DNA of 33,353 nt from NCBI GenBank assembly GCA_028284925.1, contig JANQQT010000136.1, positions 1 through 33,353 on the forward strand, read 5' to 3'. A program made the position numbers and the translations under genes. The notes beneath the pieces were generated by a model. That model made no database searches, was not told the origin of the DNA, and saw only the letters and a list, made by a program, of their open reading frames with translations. Numbering within the stretch: position 1 is the stretch's first letter; every line of letters starts with the position of its first letter. The DNA comes from Phycisphaeraceae bacterium. Lineage in GTDB: Bacteria; Planctomycetota; Phycisphaerae; Phycisphaerales; Zrk34. Below, piece after piece: positions 7,259-16,008 of this stretch.

Positions 7259-9148
7259 ATGGACAACAAAGATCAACGAATAACACTCCCCCTTTTCTGC
7301 TTCGCCCTCCTTTTCGCATCCCCAACGCTCGCTAACGAACAACACCCGGCAACCCCCCTCAACACCAACTTCGCCCTCCTGGACCTCGCCGGCAGGATTT
7401 GGGACCTGAACAAAAACGATAAGGAACAGATCCGCGTCTTGATCTTCCTCTCCACCGAATGCCCCATCTCCAACAGCTATTCTAAAACGCTCGGCACCCT
7501 CTACACCAAACTACAGAACAACAACAAAGTCGAATTCTTCGGAGTAATCGCCGACCCCACAACCACCCGAAAAGTAGCCGCAAAACATGCAGCAAAATAC
7601 AAACTCAACTTCCCCATCCTCTTCGATTCATCCACACAACTCGCATCCGCCCTCAAAGTCAAAACCGTACCAGAAGCATTCGTCATCGACCCCAAAGGCC
7701 ACATCGCATACCGGGGAAAAATCGACGACGCCTACGGCGACATCGGCCGCCGACGCCCCACCACCCAAACCCATTACCTCGCCGACGCCGTCATCGCCCT
7801 CCTCTCAAACAAACCAGTCAAAATCTCCAAAACCAAAGCCATCGGATGCGCCTTCGAAACCCTCCCTAAGGATGCCGCAAAAAACGCAAAAATCACCTAC
7901 AACCGCCACATCGCCCCCATCATCCACGCCCGCTGTATGAACTGTCACCGAAAGGACCAGGTCGCCCCATTTCCACTCACCAACTACCTCCAGGTCGCCA
8001 AACGCGGCAGACAAATCCTCCGCGTCACCACACGCAGAATCATGCCGCCATGGATGCCCACCTCCGCACACGCAAAATTCGTCGGCGACAGACGCCTGAC
8101 TAATCACGAACTAAACCTCATTCGCCAATGGGTCGACGGCGGACGAGCACAAGGGAACCCCGATGACCTGCCGCCCAAACCAAATTTCACCGATGGCTGG
8201 CGACTCGGCAAACCCGATCTCATCATCAAAATGCCCGAACCCTTCACCGTCCCCGCCGACGGACCCGACATCTTTCAATACTTCGTCATACCGCTCAAAA
8301 TCCCCGAAGACAAACTCGTCGCCGCCGTCGAGTTCCTCCCGGGCAACAAAAGAGTAGTACATCACGCCGTTTTATTCCTAGATGACAGCGGCACAGCACG
8401 AAAACTCGACAACGCAACTCCTGAACCAGGTTACGGCAGTTTCGGTGGGCCCCGATTCATACCCTCCGGCGCATTGGGAGGATGGTCCGTAGGCAACACA
8501 CCCCGACGCCTCCCAAATGACATGGGACGATATCTCAAAAAAGGCTCCGACCTCGTCATACAGGTCCACTATCACCCGACCGGCAAAGTAGAGATCGATC
8601 AATCAACCGTCGGCATACATTTCGTCAACAAACCCGTCAAAAAATCCTTAACCGAAAAAGGAAAACTCGTAGGCAGTATCTGGCTGGCAAACTATCAAAT
8701 GGACATCCCCGCCGGCAAGAAAGACTACAAACGAAGCGCAAAATACAAACTGCCTCGGGACGTCACAATGGTCGGGGTCGTGCCGCACATGCACCTCCTC
8801 GGCAAATCCATGAAAGTCACCGCCACGCTCCCAAACAAAAAAACAATCACCATCATCGACGTTGCCAACTGGGATTACAATTGGCAGGATGAGTATTACT
8901 ACGAAAAACCATTCAAACTCCCCGCCGGAACACTCCTGGAAGTTAAGGCCGTTTACGACAACTCCACCGACAATCCCTCCAACCCAAGCCACCCCCCCCA
9001 ACGTGTCACCTGGGGTGACGAAACAACCGACGAAATGCTCTTCTGTTTCTTCCTACTCACCTCAGACGATGTCAAGGACCTTATCCATGTAATTCACGAC
9101 AACCTTCGACACGACCTGCAACAACCCCGCGCCAAAATCACCAAATAA
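7259..9148 (+). CDS. secreted redoxin / cytochrome c / copper monooxygenase-like fusion
   Basis: The 629-residue exported protein has three parts. After a signal peptide (about 1-25), a thioredoxin-fold redoxin domain (35-185) has a CPIS active site at 68-71, with only one of the usual two cysteines. A CMNCH haem c site lies at 226-230. The C-terminal half resembles the copper type II ascorbate-dependent monooxygenases (PHM/DBH): a His pair at 368-369, HYH at 437-439, HMH at 510-512 and a possible Met ligand in DEMLF at 593. By analogy with PHM these would bind two copper ions. Substrate is unknown and activity is inferred. The ATG at 7259 fits the signal peptide, while an in-frame TTG at 7232 is less likely. 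A TetR gene follows after 17 nt. Confidence 0.85.
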   Translation: MDNKDQRITLPLFCFALLFASPTLANEQHPATPLNTNFALLDLAGRIWDLNKNDKEQIRVLIFLSTECPISNSYSKTLGTLYTKLQNNNKVEFFGVIADPTTTRKVAAKHAAKYKLNFPILFDSSTQLASALKVKTVPEAFVIDPKGHIAYRGKIDDAYGDIGRRRPTTQTHYLADAVIALLSNKPVKISKTKAIGCAFETLPKDAAKNAKITYNRHIAPIIHARCMNCHRKDQVAPFPLTNYLQVAKRGRQILRVTTRRIMPPWMPTSAHAKFVGDRRLTNHELNLIRQWVDGGRAQGNPDDLPPKPNFTDGWRLGKPDLIIKMPEPFTVPADGPDIFQYFVIPLKIPEDKLVAAVEFLPGNKRVVHHAVLFLDDSGTARKLDNATPEPGYGSFGGPRFIPSGALGGWSVGNTPRRLPNDMGRYLKKGSDLVIQVHYHPTGKVEIDQSTVGIHFVNKPVKKSLTEKGKLVGSIWLANYQMDIPAGKKDYKRSAKYKLPRDVTMVGVVPHMHLLGKSMKVTATLPNKKTITIIDVANWDYNWQDEYYYEKPFKLPAGTLLEVKAVYDNSTDNPSNPSHPPQRVTWGDETTDEMLFCFFLLTSDDVKDLIHVIHDNLRHDLQQPRAKITK

Positions 9149-9165
9149 CCTCCCGCCAAATCGCC

Positions 9166-9834
9166 ATGACAAAACAACTCGACAATATTCCCAACACCTC
9201 ACCCCGCGAGGAATCAGATTCTAAACAACGCGTCATCGATAGCGCACTTGCACTCTTCGCCCAACACGGCTACGACGCCACAAGCGTCCGTCAAATCATT
9301 GACGCCGCGGGCGTTACCCAACCCGTACTCTATTACTATTTCAAGAATAAAAAGGACCTTTTCCGCCAACTCATCACCCAACAATACGAAAACAGCTTTG
9401 AACAAATCAAAACCGCAATGGCATCGGCCGACAACTGCATCGAAAAACTCCGGGCCTTCATCCAAACTTCCTTCGCCGGCTGTGTCGCCAACCTCGACGC
9501 CACAAGACTCATCTTTCAAACCTACTTCGGACCGCCCGTCAAAGACGTACACGACTTAATGCAGTACCTGTCCGGCATCCGATTCCTCATGGCCAGAGAG
9601 ATCATCCACGAAGGACTGGAAACCGCTGTCCTCCGAGGTGACAATCCCGATGCCCTGACACTCGTCTTCTGCTGCCTCGTCGACCAACACATCAACACAC
9701 TCTCCCGCTTACCCGATGCCGCCACACATCTCACCCATCAATTGGCCGACTACCTCTTGGACGTGTTCCTCCACGGACTCCATACGCCCAACCACACGAC
9801 AACGGCTGAACTAAATTTGCAAACAAAAAGGTAA
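9166..9834 (+). CDS. TetR-family transcriptional regulator
   Basis: The protein has 222 residues with an N-terminal TetR helix-turn-helix (VIDSALALFAQHGYDATSVRQ, then GVTQPVLYYYFKNKKDLF) at about 23-70, followed by a helical ligand-binding domain. The length is typical. It begins 17 nt after the redoxin-monooxygenase gene without a strong ribosome-binding site, so translational coupling and co-transcription are likely. It may therefore control that operon in response to a small ligand, but no operator was identified. It converges on the Na/Pi transporter gene, with 5 nt between the stop codons. Confidence 0.9.
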   Translation: MTKQLDNIPNTSPREESDSKQRVIDSALALFAQHGYDATSVRQIIDAAGVTQPVLYYYFKNKKDLFRQLITQQYENSFEQIKTAMASADNCIEKLRAFIQTSFAGCVANLDATRLIFQTYFGPPVKDVHDLMQYLSGIRFLMAREIIHEGLETAVLRGDNPDALTLVFCCLVDQHINTLSRLPDAATHLTHQLADYLLDVFLHGLHTPNHTTTAELNLQTKR

Positions 9835-9839
9835 CGCCG

Positions 9840-11549
9840 TCACCCACTCGCAACCCCCTCACCCTTCTCCACATCCGCCCTCACCACCACCTTCGCTATT
9901 CGCTTCGCAAAGTAATACATACGCTTCAACGTCTCAACCAAATCCGACTCCACTCGAAACGCCTGCAAACGATTCGGTTCGTCCACCACCAGACGCTGCG
10001 CAAGATGCTCATCCGCCTGACGTCCAAGTCGATTCACCTCTTCCTTCTGGGCAATCACCTTCAATGCCAACTTACCATCACGTTCCGTCAATGCCTCAAC
10101 CGCGTTCATGACGCTGCTCAATACCTCTTCATGCAATGCAATAAACTGCTTCTCCGTCGAATCGCTGACATAAACACGCTGCCGAAACCGTGCCCCACCC
10201 AAATCCAGAAGATTCGTCTCAACCGTATCTCCGATATTCTCGATATAGTTGCTCGCCGCGATAAAATCATGCAACAATTCCGACTGCCGCTCATCAATGT
10301 TCTCCATTGACAGACGCCCCAGATAATGAATGATCGCCGCATGAAGACCATCCACATCATGGTCCGATTCCTTGAGCTGCCCAAGCTCCTCAGGTGTCCC
10401 ATGCAACACCACAGATGGTGCTTTTTGAACCATCTCAATCACAAGCCGTCCCAACCGACCGATCTCCAATCTCGCCCGATCCAGAGCCAACTCCGGTGTA
10501 TTCAGCAACACATCATCCAGATAACGCGGCTGAATCGCCTCCTCCACCGACACCGGTCGTTGCCGAACCAACCACCGAACCAACACACCCACCTGCCGAG
10601 TAAAACCAATAAAAAACACCGTGTTCACCACATTAAACAACGTATGCGCATTAGCCACTTGACGCGGAACCTCCGCCGCAAGCCGCTGAGCACCGCTCAG
10701 GTCCGGCGCACCGGGCGACATCGCTCGACTAGCCGCCGCAAGTTGATCCACCAAACCGATCCAGATCAGCACACCCAGAATATTGAAGATCACATGCACC
10801 GTTGCCCCCTGCACAGCCTCCGTAGGCTTCCCGATCGACGCCAACAGCGCCGTAATACACGTCCCCACATTCGCCCCCAACGCTAGCGCAATACCCGCTT
10901 CAAGCGTAATAAATCCTTGACCCGCCAACACGATCACAACCCCCGTCGTCGCCGATGAACTCTGAACCAGCGCAGTAAAACCCATCCCCATCAACGCCGC
11001 CACAAGTGCGTTATCCAATGATTTCATCACATCAATAAACGGCTCATACGTATGCAAGGGCGCAGTGGCATCTCCCATCAGTTGCATCCCGAAAAAAACC
11101 AGCCCAAGCGACAACCCCATCTGACCAAATCCCCGCGTCCTCTGACGCCGACCAAAAAAAGTCACCCCAAAACCCAACACCACAAGCGCCAGCGCGTAAT
11201 GCGTAATCTTAAACGCAATCACCTGTGCCGTAATCGTCGTACCGATATTGGCGCCCATAATCAGCGGGATCGATTGCGTCAGCGATAGCAGACCCGCAGA
11301 AATAAAACCCACCACCAGAACGGTCGTCGCCGAGGACGATTGAATAATCGCCGTCACCACCGCACCGGTCGTCGCCGCCTTAAAACGATTCCCCGTCGCA
11401 CGCGAGAGAAGATGCTTCATCCGACCCCCAGCCACCACCCGCAACGCCTTGGACATCTGCTCCAAACCATACAAAAACAACGCCAAACCACCGGAAAGAC
11501 CGATGACAACGCCACCCACCTCAAATGTACCGGATTGTGGATCAGGCAT
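9840..11549 (-). CDS. Na/Pi cotransporter family protein with a PhoU-like tail
   Basis: The 569-residue membrane protein carries the two inverted QSSSATT motifs that define this transporter family (TAIIQSSSATTVLVVGF and TALVQSSSATTGVVIVLAG). Each lies in a repeat of several transmembrane helices covering residues 10-320. Residues about 345-560 form a helical PhoU-like domain, as in bacterial YjbB/NptA-type proteins. The expected role is sodium-coupled phosphate transport, or phosphate export as shown for E. coli YjbB. No Pho regulon gene is nearby. The protein starts at the ATG ending at 11549, with a weak GCGGAA upstream. Confidence 0.92.
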   Translation of the reverse strand: MPDPQSGTFEVGGVVIGLSGGLALFLYGLEQMSKALRVVAGGRMKHLLSRATGNRFKAATTGAVVTAIIQSSSATTVLVVGFISAGLLSLTQSIPLIMGANIGTTITAQVIAFKITHYALALVVLGFGVTFFGRRQRTRGFGQMGLSLGLVFFGMQLMGDATAPLHTYEPFIDVMKSLDNALVAALMGMGFTALVQSSSATTGVVIVLAGQGFITLEAGIALALGANVGTCITALLASIGKPTEAVQGATVHVIFNILGVLIWIGLVDQLAAASRAMSPGAPDLSGAQRLAAEVPRQVANAHTLFNVVNTVFFIGFTRQVGVLVRWLVRQRPVSVEEAIQPRYLDDVLLNTPELALDRARLEIGRLGRLVIEMVQKAPSVVLHGTPEELGQLKESDHDVDGLHAAIIHYLGRLSMENIDERQSELLHDFIAASNYIENIGDTVETNLLDLGGARFRQRVYVSDSTEKQFIALHEEVLSSVMNAVEALTERDGKLALKVIAQKEEVNRLGRQADEHLAQRLVVDEPNRLQAFRVESDLVETLKRMYYFAKRIAKVVVRADVEKGEGVASG

Positions 11550-11726
11550 ACGTAGATTCCGCTCAGCAGGGACATCGCCTCAAACAGCCCCAATTCCCAA
11601 CGAAAAACACAATCTCATCGGTTCACTGAAGCAAAACGATACAACCGCGGACTACCAACATGCATACTCAAAGACCAAACACACCGCCGCTCCGCCAACC
11701 AATACCTCACTCAAACCTCCCCAACC

Positions 11727-12419
11727 CTATGCCGCACCTTTCCGCGCACGATCCCTCGGAACATACAGCTTATACCTCTCAAACGCGCCCTTGATCGTCC
11801 CCGTCCACAACTTCAACTCACGCGTCCGATTCGTCGCCTTGATATGAAACACCGGCCGAATTTTCACCCAAGCCTTTCGCTTCTTCCGATCAACCGTCTT
11901 CAGAACCGACGCCATGTTCCAGCCATACCGCTTCGTCTCACCCACCACCGGATCAAAATAAACATCAATCACATGCGACCGCCCCGCAGGTATCGTAATC
12001 GGCTTCGGTAACGCAAGAGGCCAACTGCGGTCCCCTTTCCGAATCACATGTTTTTTACCAGCGTCGTCAATCACCTCAAATGACAAACTCCGATACCCGC
12101 GCATCTCCAGATCCGAATAAATCCGCACCGCCTTCTTACTCCGATTCCTCAATATCACATTCAGGTGCGAACGATAACCCCCTCGCGCCCCCAACGAGTT
12201 ATGCACACGAACCTCCCGTAACGTCTCATGCCTCACCACCCCAAACTCCACCGTCAATGGCGACTCATCACCAACACCCTCCCGCTCAACATTCACCACC
12301 TTCCTAACCCTACCCGGCTCGCCAATATCCCCAACCTTCTCTCCGCTAACTTCAATCCCCACCAATACCAACAATCCCAAAACCATCACACCACACAATA
12401 ACCCATTCAAATAGCGCAT
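11727..12419 (-). CDS. secreted beta-sandwich-like protein, paralogue 1 of 3
   Basis: The product is 230 residues with a signal peptide or anchor at about 1-26. The mature part shares a clear pattern with the proteins at 22389-23117 and 23180-23854. All have a R-x-H-x-NV strand, a G-Y-x-x-L-x-FE strand, GKKH, a TIP segment followed by VIDVY, GW-x-M-x-S-x-LK, RPVF-x-I and K-x-WTG. The spacing suggests a single Ig-like domain of about 150 residues, perhaps akin to BsuPI-type domains. That relation is inference only. ATG 12419 is preferred over GTG 12434, because GGAG lies between them, 8 nt before the ATG. No function is known. Confidence 0.75.
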   Translation of the reverse strand: MRYLNGLLCGVMVLGLLVLVGIEVSGEKVGDIGEPGRVRKVVNVEREGVGDESPLTVEFGVVRHETLREVRVHNSLGARGGYRSHLNVILRNRSKKAVRIYSDLEMRGYRSLSFEVIDDAGKKHVIRKGDRSWPLALPKPITIPAGRSHVIDVYFDPVVGETKRYGWNMASVLKTVDRKKRKAWVKIRPVFHIKATNRTRELKLWTGTIKGAFERYKLYVPRDRARKGAA

Positions 12420-12556
12420 TAGAAATCTCCGCACATACAGGCCCTTGACACATCAAAAGAATAACCCTCTTTTTAACCACAGAAAAACAGTTATTATAAA
12501 TACAAACACACTTAAAACTTACTAATCCTGCGGCCAACTCGAACCACACGAAAAGC

Positions 12557-12759
12557 CTACTTCTTCCTCCGCTCCCCCAACACTTTCACCGTCAAAGGCC
12601 TCTCACTTTGCATCCGCTTCAAACCCAACTTCATCCCCCCACACTGACCAACGTACTACTACCCAAAACCCAACACCAATGCCCATCCAATCCCCCAAGC
12701 ACATCGCCATCCACAACTTCGACACTTACCTTAGAACAAACGGGCATATTCAAATTCAT
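12557..12759 (-). pseudogene. possible small gene remnant with a homopolymer frameshift
   Basis: The 388-nt gap 12420-12807 holds no intact gene, but on the minus strand two short frames join well. Frame one runs from ATG 12759 to a TGA at 12633-12631 (42 codons, with VEVVDGDVLGGLDGHW). Frame two continues from 12634 to a TAG at 12559-12557 (25 codons, KRMQSERPLTVKVLGERRKK). They meet at a run of six G on the coding strand (12640-12635), a typical site for a one-base slip. A GGAGG lies about 25 nt before the ATG. The family is unknown. The remainder (12420-12556) is AT-rich near 12470-12520 and has no recognisable site beyond one 8/9 match to a DnaA box, TTAACCACA, at 12473-12481. Confidence 0.3.
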
Positions 12760-12807
12760 TTCCCAAATTCGTGATCAAATCTGCCTCCTTTAAAAATTTG
12801 ACAAACC

Positions 12808-13692
12808 CTAATCCACCCTCCCCTTCCCTACTTTCTCCAAAACCACATCCCCCACTTTAACCCCCATCGCTTCCAATCCTTCCTTGGCCGCTGCTCGAAC
12901 AGCATATCGATACACATCAACCTCACCCCGCTTTTTCCCCGCCAACAACAAAGCCTTATCCTTTAACAACCTCTTCAGCGCCGGTATTGCCCTCTTGATC
13001 TTCTCTTTTCCACACAACCTCGCTGCCTCCATCCGATACTGAATATACTTCGATCCCAACCTTCCCATCACCCATTCCTCAAACTTTGTCCCCCGAAAAC
13101 CCTTCAACTTCTCCCATCGTCTCTCAAACTTTTTCTTCACTTTCTCTACCCCATCATTGCCGTATACCGCCATCATCTCCCCCGTAGCCAAGTCAAGTGA
13201 AATCCACTTCCCCCAATGGAGCCGGATAAAGAAAACAACACCCGATTCATCAAAGAACTGCAGCGAACGCGAACTCCACCAATAACTCGACACCGACCTC
13301 GTAATATGCTTCCCATCCCCATTCAATCCCAGCGATGCTATATCATACTTTTTCACCAGCTTCCCCCCCTTTCCATATATTACCACCGGCAGCGTCCCCA
13401 CGCTGCCCCACTCATCCATCGTCACTACAAACTTTCCCGATTTCCCCACGAACACCTGATGAGGCGAATACCGATTCACCAACCTTCCTTTCCAAATCAC
13501 CTCCTTACCCTGATACATCACGGCCCGACATTCCCTTATCTTCAAACCCGCAGGCTCAACGCGCAATCGATGCTTTCCATCCGCCGAACTCACCTCCACG
13601 ACCTTCGCCGGTGACCACCTATCTGCCCAAGCCGTATCTCCTACCACAATCCCCAAACATAGCCCAATCAGTATCTTCCAAAACTTGTCCAT
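12808..13692 (-). CDS. secreted hypothetical protein with HEAT-like C-terminal helices
   Basis: The product has 294 residues from ATG 13692, which has AGGAG seven nt upstream. An upstream in-frame start at 13707 lies before that site and is rejected. The signal peptide covers about 1-23 (ILIGLCLGIVVGDTAWA). Residues 25-190 are strand-rich with many aromatics (SSYWWSSRSLQFFDESG), suggesting a beta-propeller-like or beta-sandwich unit. Residues about 210-290 are helical and charged, with a HEAT-like pattern (IPALKRLLKDKALLLAG). I do not recognise the family. It follows the broken gene at 13713-14305 by 20 nt and was probably once in an operon with it. Confidence 0.75.
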   Translation of the reverse strand: MDKFWKILIGLCLGIVVGDTAWADRWSPAKVVEVSSADGKHRLRVEPAGLKIRECRAVMYQGKEVIWKGRLVNRYSPHQVFVGKSGKFVVTMDEWGSVGTLPVVIYGKGGKLVKKYDIASLGLNGDGKHITRSVSSYWWSSRSLQFFDESGVVFFIRLHWGKWISLDLATGEMMAVYGNDGVEKVKKKFERRWEKLKGFRGTKFEEWVMGRLGSKYIQYRMEAARLCGKEKIKRAIPALKRLLKDKALLLAGKKRGEVDVYRYAVRAAAKEGLEAMGVKVGDVVLEKVGKGRVD

Positions 13693-13712
13693 GTTGTACT
13701 CCTGCACGTATA

Positions 13713-14305
13713 TTAGCTAAATTCAACAACTTTCCCATCTACCTCACGATTACATCCCACCTCCGTCCAAAAAGGATCTTCCCAATCCAATCTTGTTACG
13801 TTTGCCCCATCCGTCATCTTCAACCATTGGACGATAGATCCCTCTTGCCTAAGCCGAGCATTTAGGCCAAACACAAGACTCCGTTTCACCCCATTCTGTG
13901 CCGCCCCACGAAACTCTTCATACACATTCTTATACAGCGTCATACGCACGCAGCACACCCCGACGCGACAAAATTCGTCTAGCCCCTCAGAACGCAATAG
14001 GCAGATATACCTATCTGAGAATGCCGCAATTGTGAAGCAATCAGACTATCGCGAGACTTCCTCTCCATATAAATGACATCGTATTTCCCAAGATCGATCT
14101 CACCAGACCTAGAGCTGATACTGGTAAGGTCATCAATATGAGATACCGTTCCGATGGGAAGAATATCTCGGACGGAACCAGAGGCTGCACCAATCGAATA
14201 AGCGATACTTTTTCCCTTGTGTCAGAAACATATGAGGACTGTAAAAGTCAATGATATTCCCATTGCGCCAAAGCTCCACAGCGTGTAAACTCCCGCCCAT
14301 TTCAT
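13713..14305 (-). pseudogene. broken gene for a membrane-anchored protein, family unknown
   Basis: The minus-strand frame from ATG 14305 encodes a hydrophobic N-terminus (WSFGAMGISLTFTVLICF), then meets TGA at 14224-14222. It continues in the same frame with good coding character (GKSIAYSIGAASGSVRDILP, then GEIDLGKYDVIYMERKSRD). Somewhere between about 14,045 and 13,982 the sense moves to another frame, which ends at 13713 (KNVYEEFRGAAQNGVKRSL, LKMTDGANVTRLDWEDPFW). Joined, these give about 195 residues with one N-terminal membrane helix. One nonsense change and one frame change make it a likely pseudogene, unless sequencing errors are to blame. The last piece alone is open for 94 codons from a TTG at 13997. 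Confidence 0.5.
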
Positions 14306-14327
14306 CCTAGCTTCGGAAAACTAGGAT
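14304..14327. repeat. inverted repeat, 7-bp stem
   Basis: ATCCTAG (14304-14310) and CTAGGAT (14321-14327) form a perfect stem with a 10-nt loop, followed on the plus strand by TTTCTC. It ends 27 nt before the PEP-CTERM start codon and covers the ATG of the broken minus-strand gene. It may be a weak terminator or attenuator, or an operator. Confidence 0.45.
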
Positions 14328-14354
14328 TTTCTCAAATCACTTGGAGAGTTGATC

Positions 14355-15005
14355 ATGTTTACACATCGGAAAATTGTATTGGGATTCGTGTTGTTGTTTG
14401 CCAACGTCGGCCAGGGCGCGTTGATTCAGCCGGATTCGGTGACACCATCATCGGAGTTCTCTAATGGCGGGTTTGATGCGCGTGCAATCCATACGATTGA
14501 TGGTTCGGGTTTGCCCGCGGGTTTTGGGATCGGGGATGCGCATGCCGATTATGCTTCGGGCAATCACTAGACTACGGGCTCAGGCACCTTGCCTACGCAG
14601 TCTGCCATTGAGTGGGAGTTTGCGACCTCTAAAACGCTGGAAGCGATGTATGTGTGGAATCACCGATCGACGTCGCCTCCGGCTTCAGACGATGGCTATG
14701 AAGTTACGGTGGCGGACTTCACATTCTTTGACACCTCTAACAACGTAGTCCTTCTTGAGCTGGAGGATGTGGTTTTGGCGCCGAATACCGCGACTGCACA
14801 GGCGATCGATCTGGGTGGACCGGTGGCCGGTGTGCGAACAGTGTCATTTGATCTTGACGTAGTGGAGAGTTCCGCATCGTTTGCAGGTTTAGCCGAAGTT
14901 GCTTTTGAAGGCGGCAATACGATTCCCGAGCCCGCCAGCCTGGCCATGCTGAGCTTGGGCGGTTTCGCGATAATGCATCGTCGCGTGACGCCAACGGTCT
15001 TTTAG
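14355..15005 (+). pseudogene. PEP-CTERM surface protein interrupted by an amber codon
   Basis: The frame starts at ATG 14355 with GGAGAG seven nt upstream. It encodes a signal peptide (IVLGFVLLFANVGQGA) and then reads HADYASGNH before a TAG at 14568-14570. It continues in the same frame without further stops to 15005 (216 codons plus the final stop). The second part contains SAIEWEFATSKTLEAMYVWNH and ends in a PEP-CTERM sorting signal: IPEPASLAMLSLGGFAIM, then HRR. In such signals an exosortase cleaves near PEP after the helix is inserted. The sequence around the stop suggests that TAG replaces a Trp codon (TGG), a single G-to-A change. The body may be a discoidin-like beta sandwich. No exosortase is in the window. 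Confidence 0.85.
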
Positions 15006-15029
15006 TTTCAAGGTAGCGTGAAGCTTGAA

Positions 15030-15911
15030 TTAGAGTTTGCCGACGTCGCCGATGATTTTGCGGGCGGCGACGGCGGCAACCTGAAAACACTGGTAGTCGT
15101 CGAGATCCGCCAGTGAAGCGTTTGCGGTCCCGTGAGCTCCTGTCGCAAGAACGGCAGGTGATCGCGCTAGGTGCGGCTCAAGCGTTAAGGGACCATCCCA
15201 ATCAGAGGCAGCTAACTCGGCAAGGATTTTGGGGATGTACCCATCCCCTTCCCCTGCCGGGACATGCATGAATGAGCCATCGGGCATCTTTTTGGATTCC
15301 TTGATGTGGATGGCATGGGCGTCGGGGCCGAGCGTTTGCCATGTTTCGTAAACGTCTGCTCCCATCTGGTTGTAGTTGTCAAAGTCGAAGATGAGTTTGA
15401 AAGAGTCGGGGTGTTTGGCGTGGACTTCATCGCGAAGGATCTGGACGCGCCCAGGGTCGTCGCCGTAGATATCAATTTCATTTTCATGGTATAGGGTAAG
15501 GCCGTTGTCAGCGGCGATCTGTGCGAGCTCTGAGAGTTGTTCGATGGTCTTTGCCGTGCGGTCGCCGTCTGAGAGATTGGCATCCTTGTTGTAGAAGCTG
15601 AAAATACGGACATAGGTTCCGCCGAGTATGGGGCCGAGTTTGCCGAGATGTTTGAGCCGGTTGCGGTCAATGTCGAAGTCATCGGCGAGATCGATCTTGC
15701 CGATAGGCGAGCCGTACATACAGACGGAGATACCCGCGGCGTCGAGTTTCTCGCGGACCTGTTTGGCGTGGTCGATTGGAAGTTCAACGATGTTGGTGCC
15801 ATCGACATTCCGGAGGTCAACATGGTTAATTTGTGCTTCCTTGAGCGCACGGATTTGTTCATCTACGGATTGGGATGCTTCATCAGCGAAAGCGGACAGT
15901 ATCCAAGGCAT
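15030..15911 (-). CDS. sugar phosphate isomerase/epimerase-like TIM barrel
   Basis: The 293-residue protein has the xylose-isomerase-like (AP endonuclease 2 superfamily) barrel. Likely metal ligands are visible in order: Glu in YHENEIDIYGD, Asp in FDFDNYNQMG, His in HAIHIKESKK and Glu in PLTLEPHL. It begins directly with the first strand (ILSAFADEAS) and lacks a signal peptide, so it is cytosolic. The reaction is likely isomerisation or epimerisation of a sugar or inositol derivative, with the substrate not determined. GGAG lies 8 nt before the ATG. It follows the GlnE-like gene on the same strand after 97 nt and converges on the PEP-CTERM gene. Confidence 0.85.
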   Translation of the reverse strand: MPWILSAFADEASQSVDEQIRALKEAQINHVDLRNVDGTNIVELPIDHAKQVREKLDAAGISVCMYGSPIGKIDLADDFDIDRNRLKHLGKLGPILGGTYVRIFSFYNKDANLSDGDRTAKTIEQLSELAQIAADNGLTLYHENEIDIYGDDPGRVQILRDEVHAKHPDSFKLIFDFDNYNQMGADVYETWQTLGPDAHAIHIKESKKMPDGSFMHVPAGEGDGYIPKILAELAASDWDGPLTLEPHLARSPAVLATGAHGTANASLADLDDYQCFQVAAVAARKIIGDVGKL

Positions 15912-16008
15912 AGGAAAGCTCCGATGTTATATGGAAAGGAATTCGAGTAAGAATGAATTATGGTGAGTTTGTGGGAGATATCAATTTTTTGGAACGTGGG
16001 TGGGCGTG

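Noticed and set aside
12473-12481. TTAACCACA, 8/9 match to a DnaA box
   Set aside because: A single near-match is expected by chance in an AT-rich gap, so it does not by itself support an origin.
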